Part shown: positions 17,259 to 26,141 of the stretch, piece by piece
Layout: each line of letters opens with the position of its first letter
How positions within the stretch are numbered: the first letter of the stretch is position 1
Assembly: GCA_002329155.1 (NCBI GenBank)
Contig: DCXY01000022.1
Coordinates: 1-64,000, forward strand
Length of the DNA stretch: 64,000 nucleotides
Origin: Stenotrophomonas sp. UBA2124
GTDB lineage: Bacteria; Pseudomonadota; Gammaproteobacteria; Xanthomonadales; Xanthomonadaceae
Direction: 5' to 3'
Translations under genes and position numbers: made by a program
The notes under the pieces: generated by a model
Told to the model about the DNA's origin: nothing
Databases searched by the model: none
What the model saw: only the letters and a program-made list of their open reading frames with translations

Positions 17259-17381
17259 CTGGCAATCAGGCGGACCCCCAAGTGCGCATGAATTCACGAT
17301 TGCCGAAACCACTGGCGCTGGCGCCTGCCAACTACCTCCCCCGAACCCCGGACCCGGTTCCCCGCGTTCCGTGCCCCGGAA

Positions 17382-18788
17382 TCAAACCAGGCCCGTGGCG
17401 TAGTACACGCCGATGATCACGAACACCGCCAGGGTCTTGATCAGGGTGATGGCGAAGATGTCCTTGTAGGACTGGCGATGGGTAAGACCGGTAACGGCCA
17501 GCACAGTGATCACCGCGCCATTGTGGGGCAGGGTGTCCATGCCGCCGGAGGCCATCGAGGCCACGCGGTGCAGCACGTCCATCGGGATGCCTGCAGCGTT
17601 GGCATTGGCGATGAAGCTGTCGGCCATCGCCGCCAGGGCGATGCCCATGCCGCCGGAGGCCGAGCCGGTGATGCCGGCCATCGCGGTGACCGATACCGCT
17701 TCGTTGACCAGCGGGTTGGGAATGGCGCCAAGCGCATTGGCCACCACCAGGAAGCCGGGCAGGGCGGCGATGACCGCGCCGAAGCCATACTCCGATGCGG
17801 TGTTCATCGATGCCAGCATGGCACCACCGATGGCCGACTTGGTGCCTTCGGCGAAGGCAGCGACGACCGGCTTCCAGGCGAAGGCGATGACGCTGAGGAT
17901 GCCCAGCAGCAAGGCGCCCTGGACGGCCCAGATCGCCGCCATCTTGGAGACTTCCTGCACCACCGGTGCCGGGTTGCCGATCACCGCCGGCACGAACGAC
18001 TGGCTTTCACCATAGAAGCCCGGAAGCCATCGGGTGAGCAGGAAATTGGAGACGCCGACCAGCACCAGCGGCAGCACCGCCACCAGCGGGTGGGCCAGGT
18101 TCTCGCCACGGAACGGTTCCGGCTCGTTGCGCAGTTCCTCGCCGCTGCCGGCATAGCCTTCGCCCTTGCGGAAAGCCACGCGGCGGCGCCACTCCAGGTA
18201 GCTCATGCCCAGCACCAGGATCACCACGGTGCCGATGACGCCCAGCGTCGGCGCCGCCCAGCTGGTGGTGCCGAAGAAGGAGGTGGGGATGATGTTCTGG
18301 ATCTGCGGCGTGCCCGGCAGCGCGTCCATGGTGAAGGTGAAGGCGCCCAGCGCGATGGTGCCCGGGATCAGCCGCTTGGGAATATCGCTCTGGCGGAACA
18401 GCTCGGCGGCGAACGGGTAGACTGCGAACACCACCACGAACAGCGATACGCCGCCGTAGGTGAGCACCGCGCAGACCAGCACGATGGACAGCATCGCCCG
18501 TTGCGCACCAACCAGCTTGATGGTGGCGCTGACGATGGAGCGCGAGAAGCCGGAGATCTCGATCAGCTTGCCGAACACCGCGCCCAGCAGGAACACCGGG
18601 AAGTACAGCTTCAGGAAGCCCACCATCTTGTCCATGAACAAGCCGGTGAACATCGGCTGCACCAGGGTGGGATCGGTCAGCAGCACAGCGCCCAGTGCGG
18701 CGACCGGGGCGAACAGGATCACGCTGTAGCCGCGGTAGGCCACGAACATCAGGAAGCACAGGGCCGCCAGTACGATCAGAAACGACAT
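17382..18788 (-). CDS. GntP family permease, likely for 3-hydroxybutyrate or a related short hydroxy acid
   Basis: The 468-residue integral membrane protein has about 12 helices and GntP-family features: the repeated Gly/Ala-rich helices, SASGGMGIALAAM, and the closing SGGMDTLPHNGAVITVL. GntP members carry gluconate, lactate-like or hydroxybutyrate anions by proton symport. I propose 3HB because the nearby genes encode 3HB dehydrogenase and 3HB-oligomer hydrolase; the sequence alone does not decide the substrate. The start is at MSFLIVLA (18788). It is divergent from the TonB receptor gene across 161 bp. Confidence 0.85.
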   Translation of the reverse strand: MSFLIVLAALCFLMFVAYRGYSVILFAPVAALGAVLLTDPTLVQPMFTGLFMDKMVGFLKLYFPVFLLGAVFGKLIEISGFSRSIVSATIKLVGAQRAMLSIVLVCAVLTYGGVSLFVVVFAVYPFAAELFRQSDIPKRLIPGTIALGAFTFTMDALPGTPQIQNIIPTSFFGTTSWAAPTLGVIGTVVILVLGMSYLEWRRRVAFRKGEGYAGSGEELRNEPEPFRGENLAHPLVAVLPLVLVGVSNFLLTRWLPGFYGESQSFVPAVIGNPAPVVQEVSKMAAIWAVQGALLLGILSVIAFAWKPVVAAFAEGTKSAIGGAMLASMNTASEYGFGAVIAALPGFLVVANALGAIPNPLVNEAVSVTAMAGITGSASGGMGIALAAMADSFIANANAAGIPMDVLHRVASMASGGMDTLPHNGAVITVLAVTGLTHRQSYKDIFAITLIKTLAVFVIIGVYYATGLV

Positions 18789-18849
18789 CCACGGCTCCCG
18801 GCCAATACGTTGTCGGCGAGTATCCGGAGCCGGGAGCGGCCGGCCCACT

Positions 18850-18866
18850 GTACGAAGGGACAGTAC
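18850..18866. promoter_or_regulatory. Candidate regulator site with two GTAC half-sites
   Basis: GTACGAAGGGACAGTAC lies midway between the divergent GntP and TonB receptor genes. A related element, GTACGAAAGTAC, stands upstream of the 3HB-oligomer hydrolase and 3HB dehydrogenase genes at 34763. Both have GTACGAA and a second GTAC, followed by G. The spacing differs (9 and 4 bases), so one shared binding protein is only a suggestion. The LuxR-type regulator at 33077 is the obvious candidate. Confidence 0.4.
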
Positions 18867-18949
18867 GCGGCGGCCTAACGCCCCGTTAACTTGCGCTCCA
18901 TGGCGGCCTCCGTAGTGCCGCTACGTCATACCCGGGAGGAGGGAGACCA

Positions 18950-21190
18950 ATGAAGCGCAAGTATCTGAGCATGGCCATCGGTGGCATTCTGCTGGCCCCG
19001 GCCGCATTCGTGCAGGCCCAGGAACAGCAGGCCGCACCGGCAGGCACCCAGGCCACGCAGCTGGACGAAGTGACCGTCACTGCCCGTCGCCGCAGCGAGT
19101 CCATCCAGGACGTGCCGGTGGCGGTGAGCGCCTTCGGCGAGGAGCAGATCAAGGATCTGCAGGCCTCGACCGTGGAAGGCCTGCAGGGCGCGGTGCCGAA
19201 CATGAACATCGCGCAGGGCCGTGGTTCGGCCAACAGCGTCAACGTCTTCATCCGCGGCATCGGCCAGCCGGACGCGCTGCAGACCTTCGACCCGGGCGTG
19301 GGCATGTACGTCGATGACGTGTACTACTCGCGCATCAACGGCGCGCTGTTCTCGCTGTTCGATATCCAGCAGCTGGAAGTGCTGCGCGGCCCGCAGGGCA
19401 CGCTGTACGGCAAGAACTCCACGGGCGGCGCGATCAAGCTGACCACCAAGAACCCGTTCGACAACGAGGGTGGCGCGGTGGAAGTCACCGCTGGTGACTA
19501 CGGCCGCCTGGAAGGCCGCTTCTACGTGTCCGGCAAGCTGAGCGACACCATCGCCGGCAGTGTGGCCGGCGCCAAGATCACCAACGACGGTTACGTCAAG
19601 GATGCCGTCACCGGCAAGCGTTACAACGACGACGACACCGAAGCCCTGCGCGTGAAGCTGGCCTTCAAGCCGACCGACGACTTCAGTGCCACCCTGTCGC
19701 TGGATACCACCAAGCAGGATGCCGCGTTGACCATGGGCCGGCCGATGGCGCCGCTGCTGCAGACCAGCCTTGCACCGGCTGGTGTGGTGGTACTGCAGCC
19801 GGGTGAGACCGGCGAGTGGAACCGCCGCGTGCAGACCTCCTTCCAGAACGGCGAAGGCCAGAGCCTGAAGCACTCCGGTGCTTCGCTGGCGATGGACTGG
19901 GACATCAACGAACAATGGATGCTGAAGAGCATCAGCTCCTTCCGCAAGCTCAAGACCAAGTCCTACATCGACATCGACGCCTCCGAGTACGAGCTGGGTG
20001 ACGTGTTGGTGGCGCTGAACCAGGACCAGCGCAGCCAGGAATTCCAGCTGCACTACGACAACGGCTCCGACGTGCATGCCACCTTCGGTGCGTACTACAT
20101 GAAGGAGAACGTGCCGTCGTACCAGGAAGCCTATGCCGACGACCTGTTCTCGCTGATGGGTGCGGGCATTCCGTTCCTGCGCACCATCGATGATGACCTG
20201 ACCACCACTTCTACCGCTGCGTTCGCCCACCTGAACTGGGAATTCGTGCCGACCTGGACCGTGGCCGCCGGCGTGCGCTGGACCAAGGACAAGAAGGACT
20301 ACTACCGCACCACCAGCACTTTCTGGGGCGCACCGTTCACCGGCCTCAACGAAACCGTGGCCTTCGCCGCCAATGCATCGTGGACCGCAGTGACGCCGTC
20401 GATCAGCCTGCAGAAGGCCTTCAGCGACAACCTGATGGGCTACGTGTCGGCCAACCGTGGCTTCAAGTCCGGCGGCTTCAATGGCCGCGCCAACACCAAG
20501 TACGACACCCAGCACGCCAAGTTCGATCCGGAATACGTGTGGACCTACGAGCTGGGCCTGAAGGGCAACTCGGCGGATCACCGCTTCCGCGGCAGTGCGG
20601 CGGCGTTCTACAGCAACTACAGCGATTTCCAGGCGCGTGTGTCGCAGGACGTGGGCACCTTCCCGGTGCTGAACGCCGCCAAGCTCAACATCAAGGGCAT
20701 CGAGCTGGAAGGCAGCGCGCTGCTGGGCGAGAACACCACGCTGAGCGCACAGCTGGGCTGGATGGATGCCAAGTACGACAAGTTCGAGGACTTCCGTCTG
20801 GATCCGTCGTACCCGGGCTTCGACCCGAACGTGAACCACGATCATGTGCCGTTCTCGCCGGACTGGACGGCGCGCGTGGCCCTGCAGCATGTGTTCCCGC
20901 TGGCTGACAGCGGCAACCTGACGCTGGGTGGCGATGTGTCCTACCGTGGCGACACCTGGTTGTCGGTGGACAACCGCGACGTGCTGAGCCAGGACGCCTA
21001 CACCCTGCTGGGCGTCTATGGTGTGTGGGATTCGCCGCAGATGGCATGGCAGGTGCGTGCTGGTGTGCGCAACCTGACCGACAAGCAGTACAAGACCGAA
21101 GGCCAGGAATTCGCCAGCGTGGGCAACATCCAGACCGCTTACTACGGCCTGCCGCGCAACTGGTACGTGTCGGTGCGTTACAACTTCTGA
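18950..21190 (+). CDS. TonB-dependent outer-membrane receptor (putative 3HB-oligomer uptake)
   Basis: The 746-residue protein has a signal peptide (about 1-24), a TonB box near LDEVTVTA, a plug domain with VFIRGIGQPD and VEVLRGPQGTLYGKN-type sequence, and a 22-strand barrel ending in the usual aromatic residue (RYNF). It belongs to the broad SusC-independent Xanthomonad/Caulobacter receptor group. A GGAGG-rich ribosome site precedes the ATG. Its substrate is inferred only from context: it is flanked by the GntP permease and the hybrid kinase of the 3HB locus. It shows no iron-type context such as a Fur box. Confidence 0.87.
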   Translation: MKRKYLSMAIGGILLAPAAFVQAQEQQAAPAGTQATQLDEVTVTARRRSESIQDVPVAVSAFGEEQIKDLQASTVEGLQGAVPNMNIAQGRGSANSVNVFIRGIGQPDALQTFDPGVGMYVDDVYYSRINGALFSLFDIQQLEVLRGPQGTLYGKNSTGGAIKLTTKNPFDNEGGAVEVTAGDYGRLEGRFYVSGKLSDTIAGSVAGAKITNDGYVKDAVTGKRYNDDDTEALRVKLAFKPTDDFSATLSLDTTKQDAALTMGRPMAPLLQTSLAPAGVVVLQPGETGEWNRRVQTSFQNGEGQSLKHSGASLAMDWDINEQWMLKSISSFRKLKTKSYIDIDASEYELGDVLVALNQDQRSQEFQLHYDNGSDVHATFGAYYMKENVPSYQEAYADDLFSLMGAGIPFLRTIDDDLTTTSTAAFAHLNWEFVPTWTVAAGVRWTKDKKDYYRTTSTFWGAPFTGLNETVAFAANASWTAVTPSISLQKAFSDNLMGYVSANRGFKSGGFNGRANTKYDTQHAKFDPEYVWTYELGLKGNSADHRFRGSAAAFYSNYSDFQARVSQDVGTFPVLNAAKLNIKGIELEGSALLGENTTLSAQLGWMDAKYDKFEDFRLDPSYPGFDPNVNHDHVPFSPDWTARVALQHVFPLADSGNLTLGGDVSYRGDTWLSVDNRDVLSQDAYTLLGVYGVWDSPQMAWQVRAGVRNLTDKQYKTEGQEFASVGNIQTAYYGLPRNWYVSVRYNF

Positions 21191-21231
21191 TGCATGCGGG
21201 GCGGTGACGCCCGGTGCGCAGTGGGTGATTC

Positions 21232-21272
21232 AAGCCCCTCTCCTGCGTAGGCAGGGGAGGGGCTTTTTGTTT
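21232..21272 (+). terminator. Strong intrinsic terminator after the TonB receptor gene
   Basis: A 15-bp stem (one G-U pair) with loop GTAG is followed by TTTTTGTTTG. It lies 42 bp after the receptor stop. Confidence 0.92.
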
Positions 21273-21296
21273 GTTGTGGGTCAGTGGCGAGAAGCT

Positions 21297-21439
21297 CCCC
21301 TCTCCCGCCCTTCGGGCACCCTCTCCCGCAAGGGGAGAGGGGAGGGTGTGTGGCGATCGGTGGCACTCCTTGCGTGCGCACTTTTTTGCTTCACCCCTCT
21401 CCCCTTGCGGGAGAGGGTGCCCGAAGGGCGGGAGAGGGG
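21297..21439. repeat. 46-bp perfect inverted repeat pair of CCCCTCTCCC type
   Basis: The arms at 21297-21342 and 21394-21439 are exact reverse complements, with 51 bp between them. Each arm has internal hairpins centred on CCCTTCGGG and CGCAAGG. The pair fills most of the 325-bp gap between the receptor terminator and the kinase gene. Related elements are at 17.1, 25.0 and 32.9 kb. Confidence 0.88.
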
Positions 21440-21515
21440 TCGCTTTTTGCAACACCACGCTTCAACCCCAACCGGCAACTCCGTATCCTGCAGGCGACAG
21501 CAGGGGAATGCGTGC

Positions 21516-24500
21516 ATGTTGAGTCTGGTGGTGGTGGTACTGGCGAGTCTGGCCTGGTTGGCGCTGATGTTCGGTGCGGCGCTCTATGGCGAGCGTCGGC
21601 CGGCGGCGTTCGCGCGCCACTGGCGGCATGTGTATGCCTTGTCGTTGGCCGTGCACTGCACCTCTTGGACCTTCTACGGCACGGTCACGCAGGCCGCGCG
21701 CCACCGTTGGCCGCTGCCGCCTACCTTCGTCGGTGCCATCCTGTTCTATGCGTTGGCCGTGGGCATGATGGTGCGGCTGGTACGCTTGGCACGGGAAACC
21801 AACGCCACGTCGTTGGCTGACCTCATCGCCGCGCGGTTGGGACGCGATGCGTGGCTGGCGGCAACGGTCACGCTGGTGGCGGCGCTGGGCCTGATTCCGT
21901 ACATCGCGCTGCAGCTGAAAGCGGTGGCGATGAGTTTCGCGATGATCACTTCGCGCGCGGTGGATGGTGGTGGCGAGGGTTCGGTATGGCATGACAGCGC
22001 GCTGTACGTTGCACTGGCGATGGCCCTGTTTGCGATGCTGTTCGGTGCGCGCCGCGCGGATGTATCCGAACACAACCGTGGGCTGGTGCTGGCGATGGCG
22101 GCCGAATCGGTGTTCAAGCTGGGCGCGATGCTGGCGCTGGGCGTGTTCGTCTGGCTGGGGCTGAAAGGCATGCCGGACACGCAGCGGGTGCTGCCGCTGC
22201 CGACAGAAGGTGGCTTCGTGCCGCTGGTGCTGCTCGGTGGTCTGGCGATGTTCCTGCTGCCGCATCAGTTCCATGTGAGCGTGGTGGAGTGTCGTGATCC
22301 GGCGGATGTGCGCACCGCGCGCTGGTTGTTTCCGCTGTATCTGCTGCTGATCGCTTTGCCGATCCTGCCGTTGGCACGTGCAGGTACTGCGTTGCTGGGC
22401 GACAGCGTGCCTTCGGACATGTACACCCTGGCGCTGCCGTTCTCGGCCGGCCACGAAGGCATCGCACTGTTCGCTTTTCTGGGTGGCCTGAGCGCGGCGA
22501 CCGGCATGGTGGTGGTCAGCACGCTGACCCTGAGCCTGATGATCGGCAACCACTGGTTCGCGCCGGGGTTGCTGCGCGGTGCATGGACGCGCGCGGGCGG
22601 TGGCGACCACCGGCGCGAACTGGTGTGGCTGCGGCGCATCTGCATCTGCGCGATCATGCTGCTGGCGTGGGCCTACAGCCGCCTGATCGGTGGCGGCAAC
22701 GTACTGGCCGACATCGGCGGTGTGTCGTTCTCCGCGCTGGCCACGCTGGTGCCGGTACTGGCATTCGCGATCTGGCGGCCACAGACGCCGCCGCGCGCGG
22801 CCATTGCCGGTGTACTTGCCGGCTTCGCCACCTGGGCATGGGTGCTGCTGCTGCCGTCGCTGCTGGAAAGCGGTGCCCACGCGCCGGCCTGGCTGGTGGA
22901 AGGTCCGCTGGGCTGGCGCTGGTTGGCGCCGGAAGGCTTGTTTGGATTGACGGGCTGGACCCCGCTGGGCCGTGCGGTGGGCGCCAGCCTGTTCGTTGGT
23001 ACGGTGGTCACGCTGCTGGCGATGGCATGGCGGCGTGACACGCCTGACCGCACCAGCCGGAATCTGGATGTGGATGCGCTGCGTGATGCGGGGCGTCGCT
23101 TCCTGCCCTATGAGAAGGTGGAACGCCTGCTTTCCGATGCACCGCGCGTGGGCCCGGTGCCGGCAGCGATTGAAGCGCGGCTGGAGCGTGAGCTGTCGGC
23201 GGTGCTTGGCGCGGCATCGGCGCGCCTGCTGCTGGATGCCGCACGTCGTGAGGGCGACGAGCTGGCCACAGTGGCGGCCATCGTCAGCGAAGCCTCGCAG
23301 GACCTGCGCTTCAGCCAGCAGGTGCTGCAGGCCGCATTGCAGAACATGAGCCAGGGCATCAGCGTGATCGACCGCGAGCAGCGGCTGGTGGCATGGAACG
23401 GGCCGTATGCGCGCATCTTCGGCTTTCCGGAAGAGTTGCTGCAGGTAGGGCGGCCCATCGTCGATCTGACCCGCTGGGCGCTGCGCACCATGCCGGCGCG
23501 GGGTGCCGATGAGCGCGCGGTAGAGCGGCGATTGGCGTTCATGCGTGCCGGCACCCAGCACCTGACCGAGCGCGTGTTTCCCGACGGCAGCATCATCGAA
23601 ATCCGTGGCAACCCGATGCCGGGCGGTGGCTTCGTCGCCACCTTCACCGATGTCACCGAGTTCCGGCGCAGCGAGCGTGAGTTGAAGCGCAGCAATGAAA
23701 CACTGGAGCAGCGCGTGGGCGAGCGCACGGCGCTGCTTGAATCGGCCAAGCGGGAGGCCGAGCGCGCCAACGATGCCAAGAGCCGCTTCCTTGCGGCGGT
23801 GGGCCATGACCTGCTGCAGCCGCTGCACGCCGCGCACCTTTTCACCGATACCTTGGCGCAGCAGGTGGCAACACCGCAGCAGCAGACGGTGGCGCAGATA
23901 CAGGGCGCACTGGATTCCACCACTGATCTGTTGACCGGCCTGTTCGACATGTCGCGTCTTGAAGGCGGCGGCCTGTTGCCGCAGCCGCGTGATCTGCCGT
24001 TGGCCGAAGTGCTTGACCCATTGGCCTCCGAGTTCCGTGCACTGGCAGCGGCACGCGGCCTTGCCTTCCACTACCAGCCGACGCGCGCATGGGTGAACAG
24101 CGACCCGCAGCTGCTGCGACGGGTGCTGCAGAACTTCCTGGCCAATGCGGTGCGTTACACCACGCAGGGTGGTGTGCTGCTGGGCGTGCGTCGTGAGGGC
24201 GAGCGGTTGCGCATTGAGGTGCACGACACCGGGCCGGGCATCGCCAAGAGCGAGCAGCAGCGCATCTTCGAAGAGTTCCGCCGCGGTGAGGACACCAGCG
24301 GGCAGGGGCTGGGATTGGGGCTGGCCATCGCTGACCGCATCGCCGGCCTGCTGCATGCGCCGCTGCGGCTGCGCAGCGAGAAGGGGCGCGGCACGGTGTT
24401 CTCGGTATCGGTGCTGGACGTGGTTGGCGCGAGCCCCGTCGTGGTGCAGGCCGAGCGCGCCACATCCACGAAGCAGGCAGTTCCGGTGCTGGTGGTGGAC

Positions 24501-24884
24501 AACGACCCTGCCGCACTGGCGGGGCTGGCCGGCCTGCTGCGCGGCTGGGGCTACGCGGTGTCCGAAGCCAGCAATGAGGCCGAGGCGGTCGCCGCGATGG
24601 AGGCAGTGCCGGCGGTGCTGTGGTTGTTCGATTACAACCTGGACGAGGGGGATACCGGCACGGCCTTGCAGTGCCGGCTTGGCGAGCGGTTTGGTGCGCG
24701 GCCCACGCTCATTCTCAGCGCGGACGACAGCCTGGCGACGCGGCGCGAAGTGCTGGAACAGGGGCTGACGCTGCTGCACAAGCCGGTGCGGCCGCTGGCG
24801 TTGAAATCCATCCTCGACAGGTTGCTGGCATCACGCAGTCTGGGCAGCGCGGCGCCCGGAGGCAGGCACGTTGATCTTGTGTAG
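21516..24884 (+). CDS. Hybrid histidine kinase with N-terminal SLC5-type transporter domain, PAS and receiver
   Basis: A 1122-residue sensor of the CrbS/MxtR type. Residues 1 to about 510 form some 12-13 membrane helices resembling sodium/solute symporters. A PAS domain follows (about 605-720), then a coiled coil. The HisKA motif AAVGHDLLQPLH has phospho-acceptor H764, and the ATPase domain has NFLANAVRYT, HDTGPGIA and GQGLGLGLAI. The C-terminal receiver has D1039 in LFDYNLDEG. In the family such kinases sense carboxylates and drive a LuxR regulator. The stop codon is inside a GTAG palindrome. The likely partner regulator is 8 kb away. I rejected a 104-codon upstream extension through the repeats. 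Confidence 0.9.
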   Translation: MLSLVVVVLASLAWLALMFGAALYGERRPAAFARHWRHVYALSLAVHCTSWTFYGTVTQAARHRWPLPPTFVGAILFYALAVGMMVRLVRLARETNATSLADLIAARLGRDAWLAATVTLVAALGLIPYIALQLKAVAMSFAMITSRAVDGGGEGSVWHDSALYVALAMALFAMLFGARRADVSEHNRGLVLAMAAESVFKLGAMLALGVFVWLGLKGMPDTQRVLPLPTEGGFVPLVLLGGLAMFLLPHQFHVSVVECRDPADVRTARWLFPLYLLLIALPILPLARAGTALLGDSVPSDMYTLALPFSAGHEGIALFAFLGGLSAATGMVVVSTLTLSLMIGNHWFAPGLLRGAWTRAGGGDHRRELVWLRRICICAIMLLAWAYSRLIGGGNVLADIGGVSFSALATLVPVLAFAIWRPQTPPRAAIAGVLAGFATWAWVLLLPSLLESGAHAPAWLVEGPLGWRWLAPEGLFGLTGWTPLGRAVGASLFVGTVVTLLAMAWRRDTPDRTSRNLDVDALRDAGRRFLPYEKVERLLSDAPRVGPVPAAIEARLERELSAVLGAASARLLLDAARREGDELATVAAIVSEASQDLRFSQQVLQAALQNMSQGISVIDREQRLVAWNGPYARIFGFPEELLQVGRPIVDLTRWALRTMPARGADERAVERRLAFMRAGTQHLTERVFPDGSIIEIRGNPMPGGGFVATFTDVTEFRRSERELKRSNETLEQRVGERTALLESAKREAERANDAKSRFLAAVGHDLLQPLHAAHLFTDTLAQQVATPQQQTVAQIQGALDSTTDLLTGLFDMSRLEGGGLLPQPRDLPLAEVLDPLASEFRALAAARGLAFHYQPTRAWVNSDPQLLRRVLQNFLANAVRYTTQGGVLLGVRREGERLRIEVHDTGPGIAKSEQQRIFEEFRRGEDTSGQGLGLGLAIADRIAGLLHAPLRLRSEKGRGTVFSVSVLDVVGASPVVVQAERATSTKQAVPVLVVDNDPAALAGLAGLLRGWGYAVSEASNEAEAVAAMEAVPAVLWLFDYNLDEGDTGTALQCRLGERFGARPTLILSADDSLATRREVLEQGLTLLHKPVRPLALKSILDRLLASRSLGSAAPGGRHVDLV

Positions 24885-25024
24885 CCCGGGTAAGCGCCAG
24901 CGCACCCGGGATTTGAGCAAGGTCAGGCTTATCGGTGGACGATTCCCCGGGTGCGCGTTGCTTACCCGGGCTACGGAACTACGGAGCTCTTACCCCAACC
25001 CCTCTCCCGTTTACGGGAGAGGGG
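24881..25024. repeat. Paired GTAG palindromes plus a CCCCTCTCCC hairpin
   Basis: A GTAGCCCGGGTAAGCG head at 24881 and its inverted partner ending CTAC at 24974 form one unit. It is followed by a 26-nt perfect hairpin at 24999-25024. The head supplies the kinase stop codon. The unit is the left border of the sulfide/RND module; a second GTAG pair stands at its right border near 32.6-33.1 kb. Confidence 0.85.
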
Positions 25025-25036
25025 AGGAGGAATACA

Positions 25037-25393
25037 TCATTCCTGCGGCTTGCTGAATTCCTCGAAGGCGGCCATGGCGTTGGCGGCGTACATCAGCGAC
25101 GGGCCACCGCCCATGTAGACGGCAACGCCCAGCATTTCGCGGAACTCCTCAGGCGTGGCGCCCAGGCGGACGAGGGCCTTGGCATGGAAGCCCAGGCAGC
25201 CATCGCAGCGGTTGGCCACACCGATGGCCATGGCGATCAGCTCCTTGGTCTTTTCATCCAGCACGCCGGGGGCCATCGCGGCCTTGCTCAGCGCACCGAA
25301 GCCGTTCATCACGTCGGCGTTGTGCGTGCGCAGGGGCGTGAGGTTGCGCGAGATGTCGCGGGTGAGGTCGGTGAATGAAGTGGTGGCGGTCAT
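25037..25393 (-). CDS. Carboxymuconolactone decarboxylase/AhpD family protein
   Basis: A 118-residue all-helical protein with the AhpD-type motif ANRCDGCLGFHAK (CxxC followed by His), which acts in thiol-disulfide exchange or peroxide reduction in the family. MTATTSF at 25393 is preferred over an ATG five codons upstream because GGAG stands seven bases before it. It is the last gene of a minus-strand run with two rhodaneses and an ArsR regulator. A role in handling persulfide or sulfane sulfur is inferred from that company. Confidence 0.85.
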   Translation of the reverse strand: MTATTSFTDLTRDISRNLTPLRTHNADVMNGFGALSKAAMAPGVLDEKTKELIAMAIGVANRCDGCLGFHAKALVRLGATPEEFREMLGVAVYMGGGPSLMYAANAMAAFEEFSKPQE

Positions 25394-25438
25394 GGGGTGC
25401 TCCGTCATTGGGTGAAGTAGAAAGAGGTAAGTGCCGGC

Positions 25439-25789
25439 TCAGGACAGGCCGTGCGCGTTCCATGCGGCCATGCCGCCGTCCACGTTGATGTAACGGCGCT
25501 GGCTGTCCTTGGCGAGCAGGGAACGGGCGATGCGCGAGCGCAGCCCGCTCTGGCATACCAGCAGGATCTCATTGCTGTCCTTCGGCAGGCGCAGGCTGTC
25601 GATGGCGCTGCTGCCTTCAGCGCGGATGCGGCTGAGCGGCAGCAGCTTTGCACCTGCTGCATGGCCGTTGGCGAACTCGTGGCGTTCGCGCACGTCCACA
25701 AGGATCGCGCCCTGTTTCATCCGTGCCTGCGCCTGTTGCGGGGAAAGGTGTTCGCCACGGGCGAACAGTGCCTTGAAGAAACCGATCAT
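25439..25789 (-). CDS. Rhodanese-like sulfurtransferase (second copy)
   Basis: A 116-residue single-domain rhodanese with the active-site loop LVCQSGLRSRIA, where Cys would carry the persulfide, and the CH2-type DVRERHEF. It lacks a signal peptide, so it acts in the cytoplasm. The start ATG overlaps the ArsR stop (ATGA). Two different rhodaneses, this one and that at 26142, flank the regulator gene, which fits a sulfane-sulfur relay. Confidence 0.9.
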   Translation of the reverse strand: MIGFFKALFARGEHLSPQQAQARMKQGAILVDVRERHEFANGHAAGAKLLPLSRIRAEGSSAIDSLRLPKDSNEILLVCQSGLRSRIARSLLAKDSQRRYINVDGGMAAWNAHGLS

Positions 25790-26139
25790 CGGGGTGTCTT
25801 GCCTTTCTTGTTGTCGGTGCCCAGCGGCGCACAGAAGATGCCGTGCAGGGTCTGCATGACCGCCGCCGCAGGGCCGGGAGCCAGTTCGTAATAGATGGTC
25901 TGCGCCTCGCGACGGGTCTGCACCAGGCCTTCCTCGCGCAGCACCGCCAGATGCTGCGACATGGCCGACTGGCTCAGCTCCAGCAGTGCATTCAGGTCGC
26001 CGACCGAGCGTTCGCCATCGGCCAGCAGGCACAGCACCTGCAGGCGCTTTTCATTGGCAAGCGCCTTGAGCAGTTGCGCCGCATCACCGGCATGTGCGCG
26101 CATGGCAGCCACGTCGAAGCCGCTGTTGTTCTTGGCCAT
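25786..26139 (-). CDS. ArsR-family repressor of BigR/SqrR persulfide-sensing type
   Basis: A 117-residue winged-helix regulator with the ArsR recognition helix SQSAMSQHLAVLREEGLV. It has two Cys, C37 in VLCLLADG and C103 in GIFCAPLG. Their spacing of 66 matches the pair reported for BigR and SqrR, which form a tetrasulfide bridge with hydrogen sulfide-derived persulfides and release DNA. The metal-binding CxC of arsenic-type ArsR is absent. The start at 26139 lies 2 bp after the upstream rhodanese. It should repress the divergent sqr and rhodanese promoters at 26554-26590. Type assignment rests on Cys spacing and context. Confidence 0.87.
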   Translation of the reverse strand: MAKNNSGFDVAAMRAHAGDAAQLLKALANEKRLQVLCLLADGERSVGDLNALLELSQSAMSQHLAVLREEGLVQTRREAQTIYYELAPGPAAAVMQTLHGIFCAPLGTDNKKGKTPR

Positions 26140-26141
26140 CG

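Noticed and set aside
18950..21190. Iron-siderophore role for the first TonB receptor
   Set aside because: No Fur-like box or iron gene is near it, and its neighbours concern 3HB; context favours a carbon substrate, though not proven.
21462..24779. Antisense open frame of 1105 codons across the hybrid kinase gene
   Set aside because: It mirrors the kinase gene in a high-GC genome; its translation is rich in Arg, His and Gln with no domain, and the plus-strand frame has clear transporter, kinase and receiver motifs.
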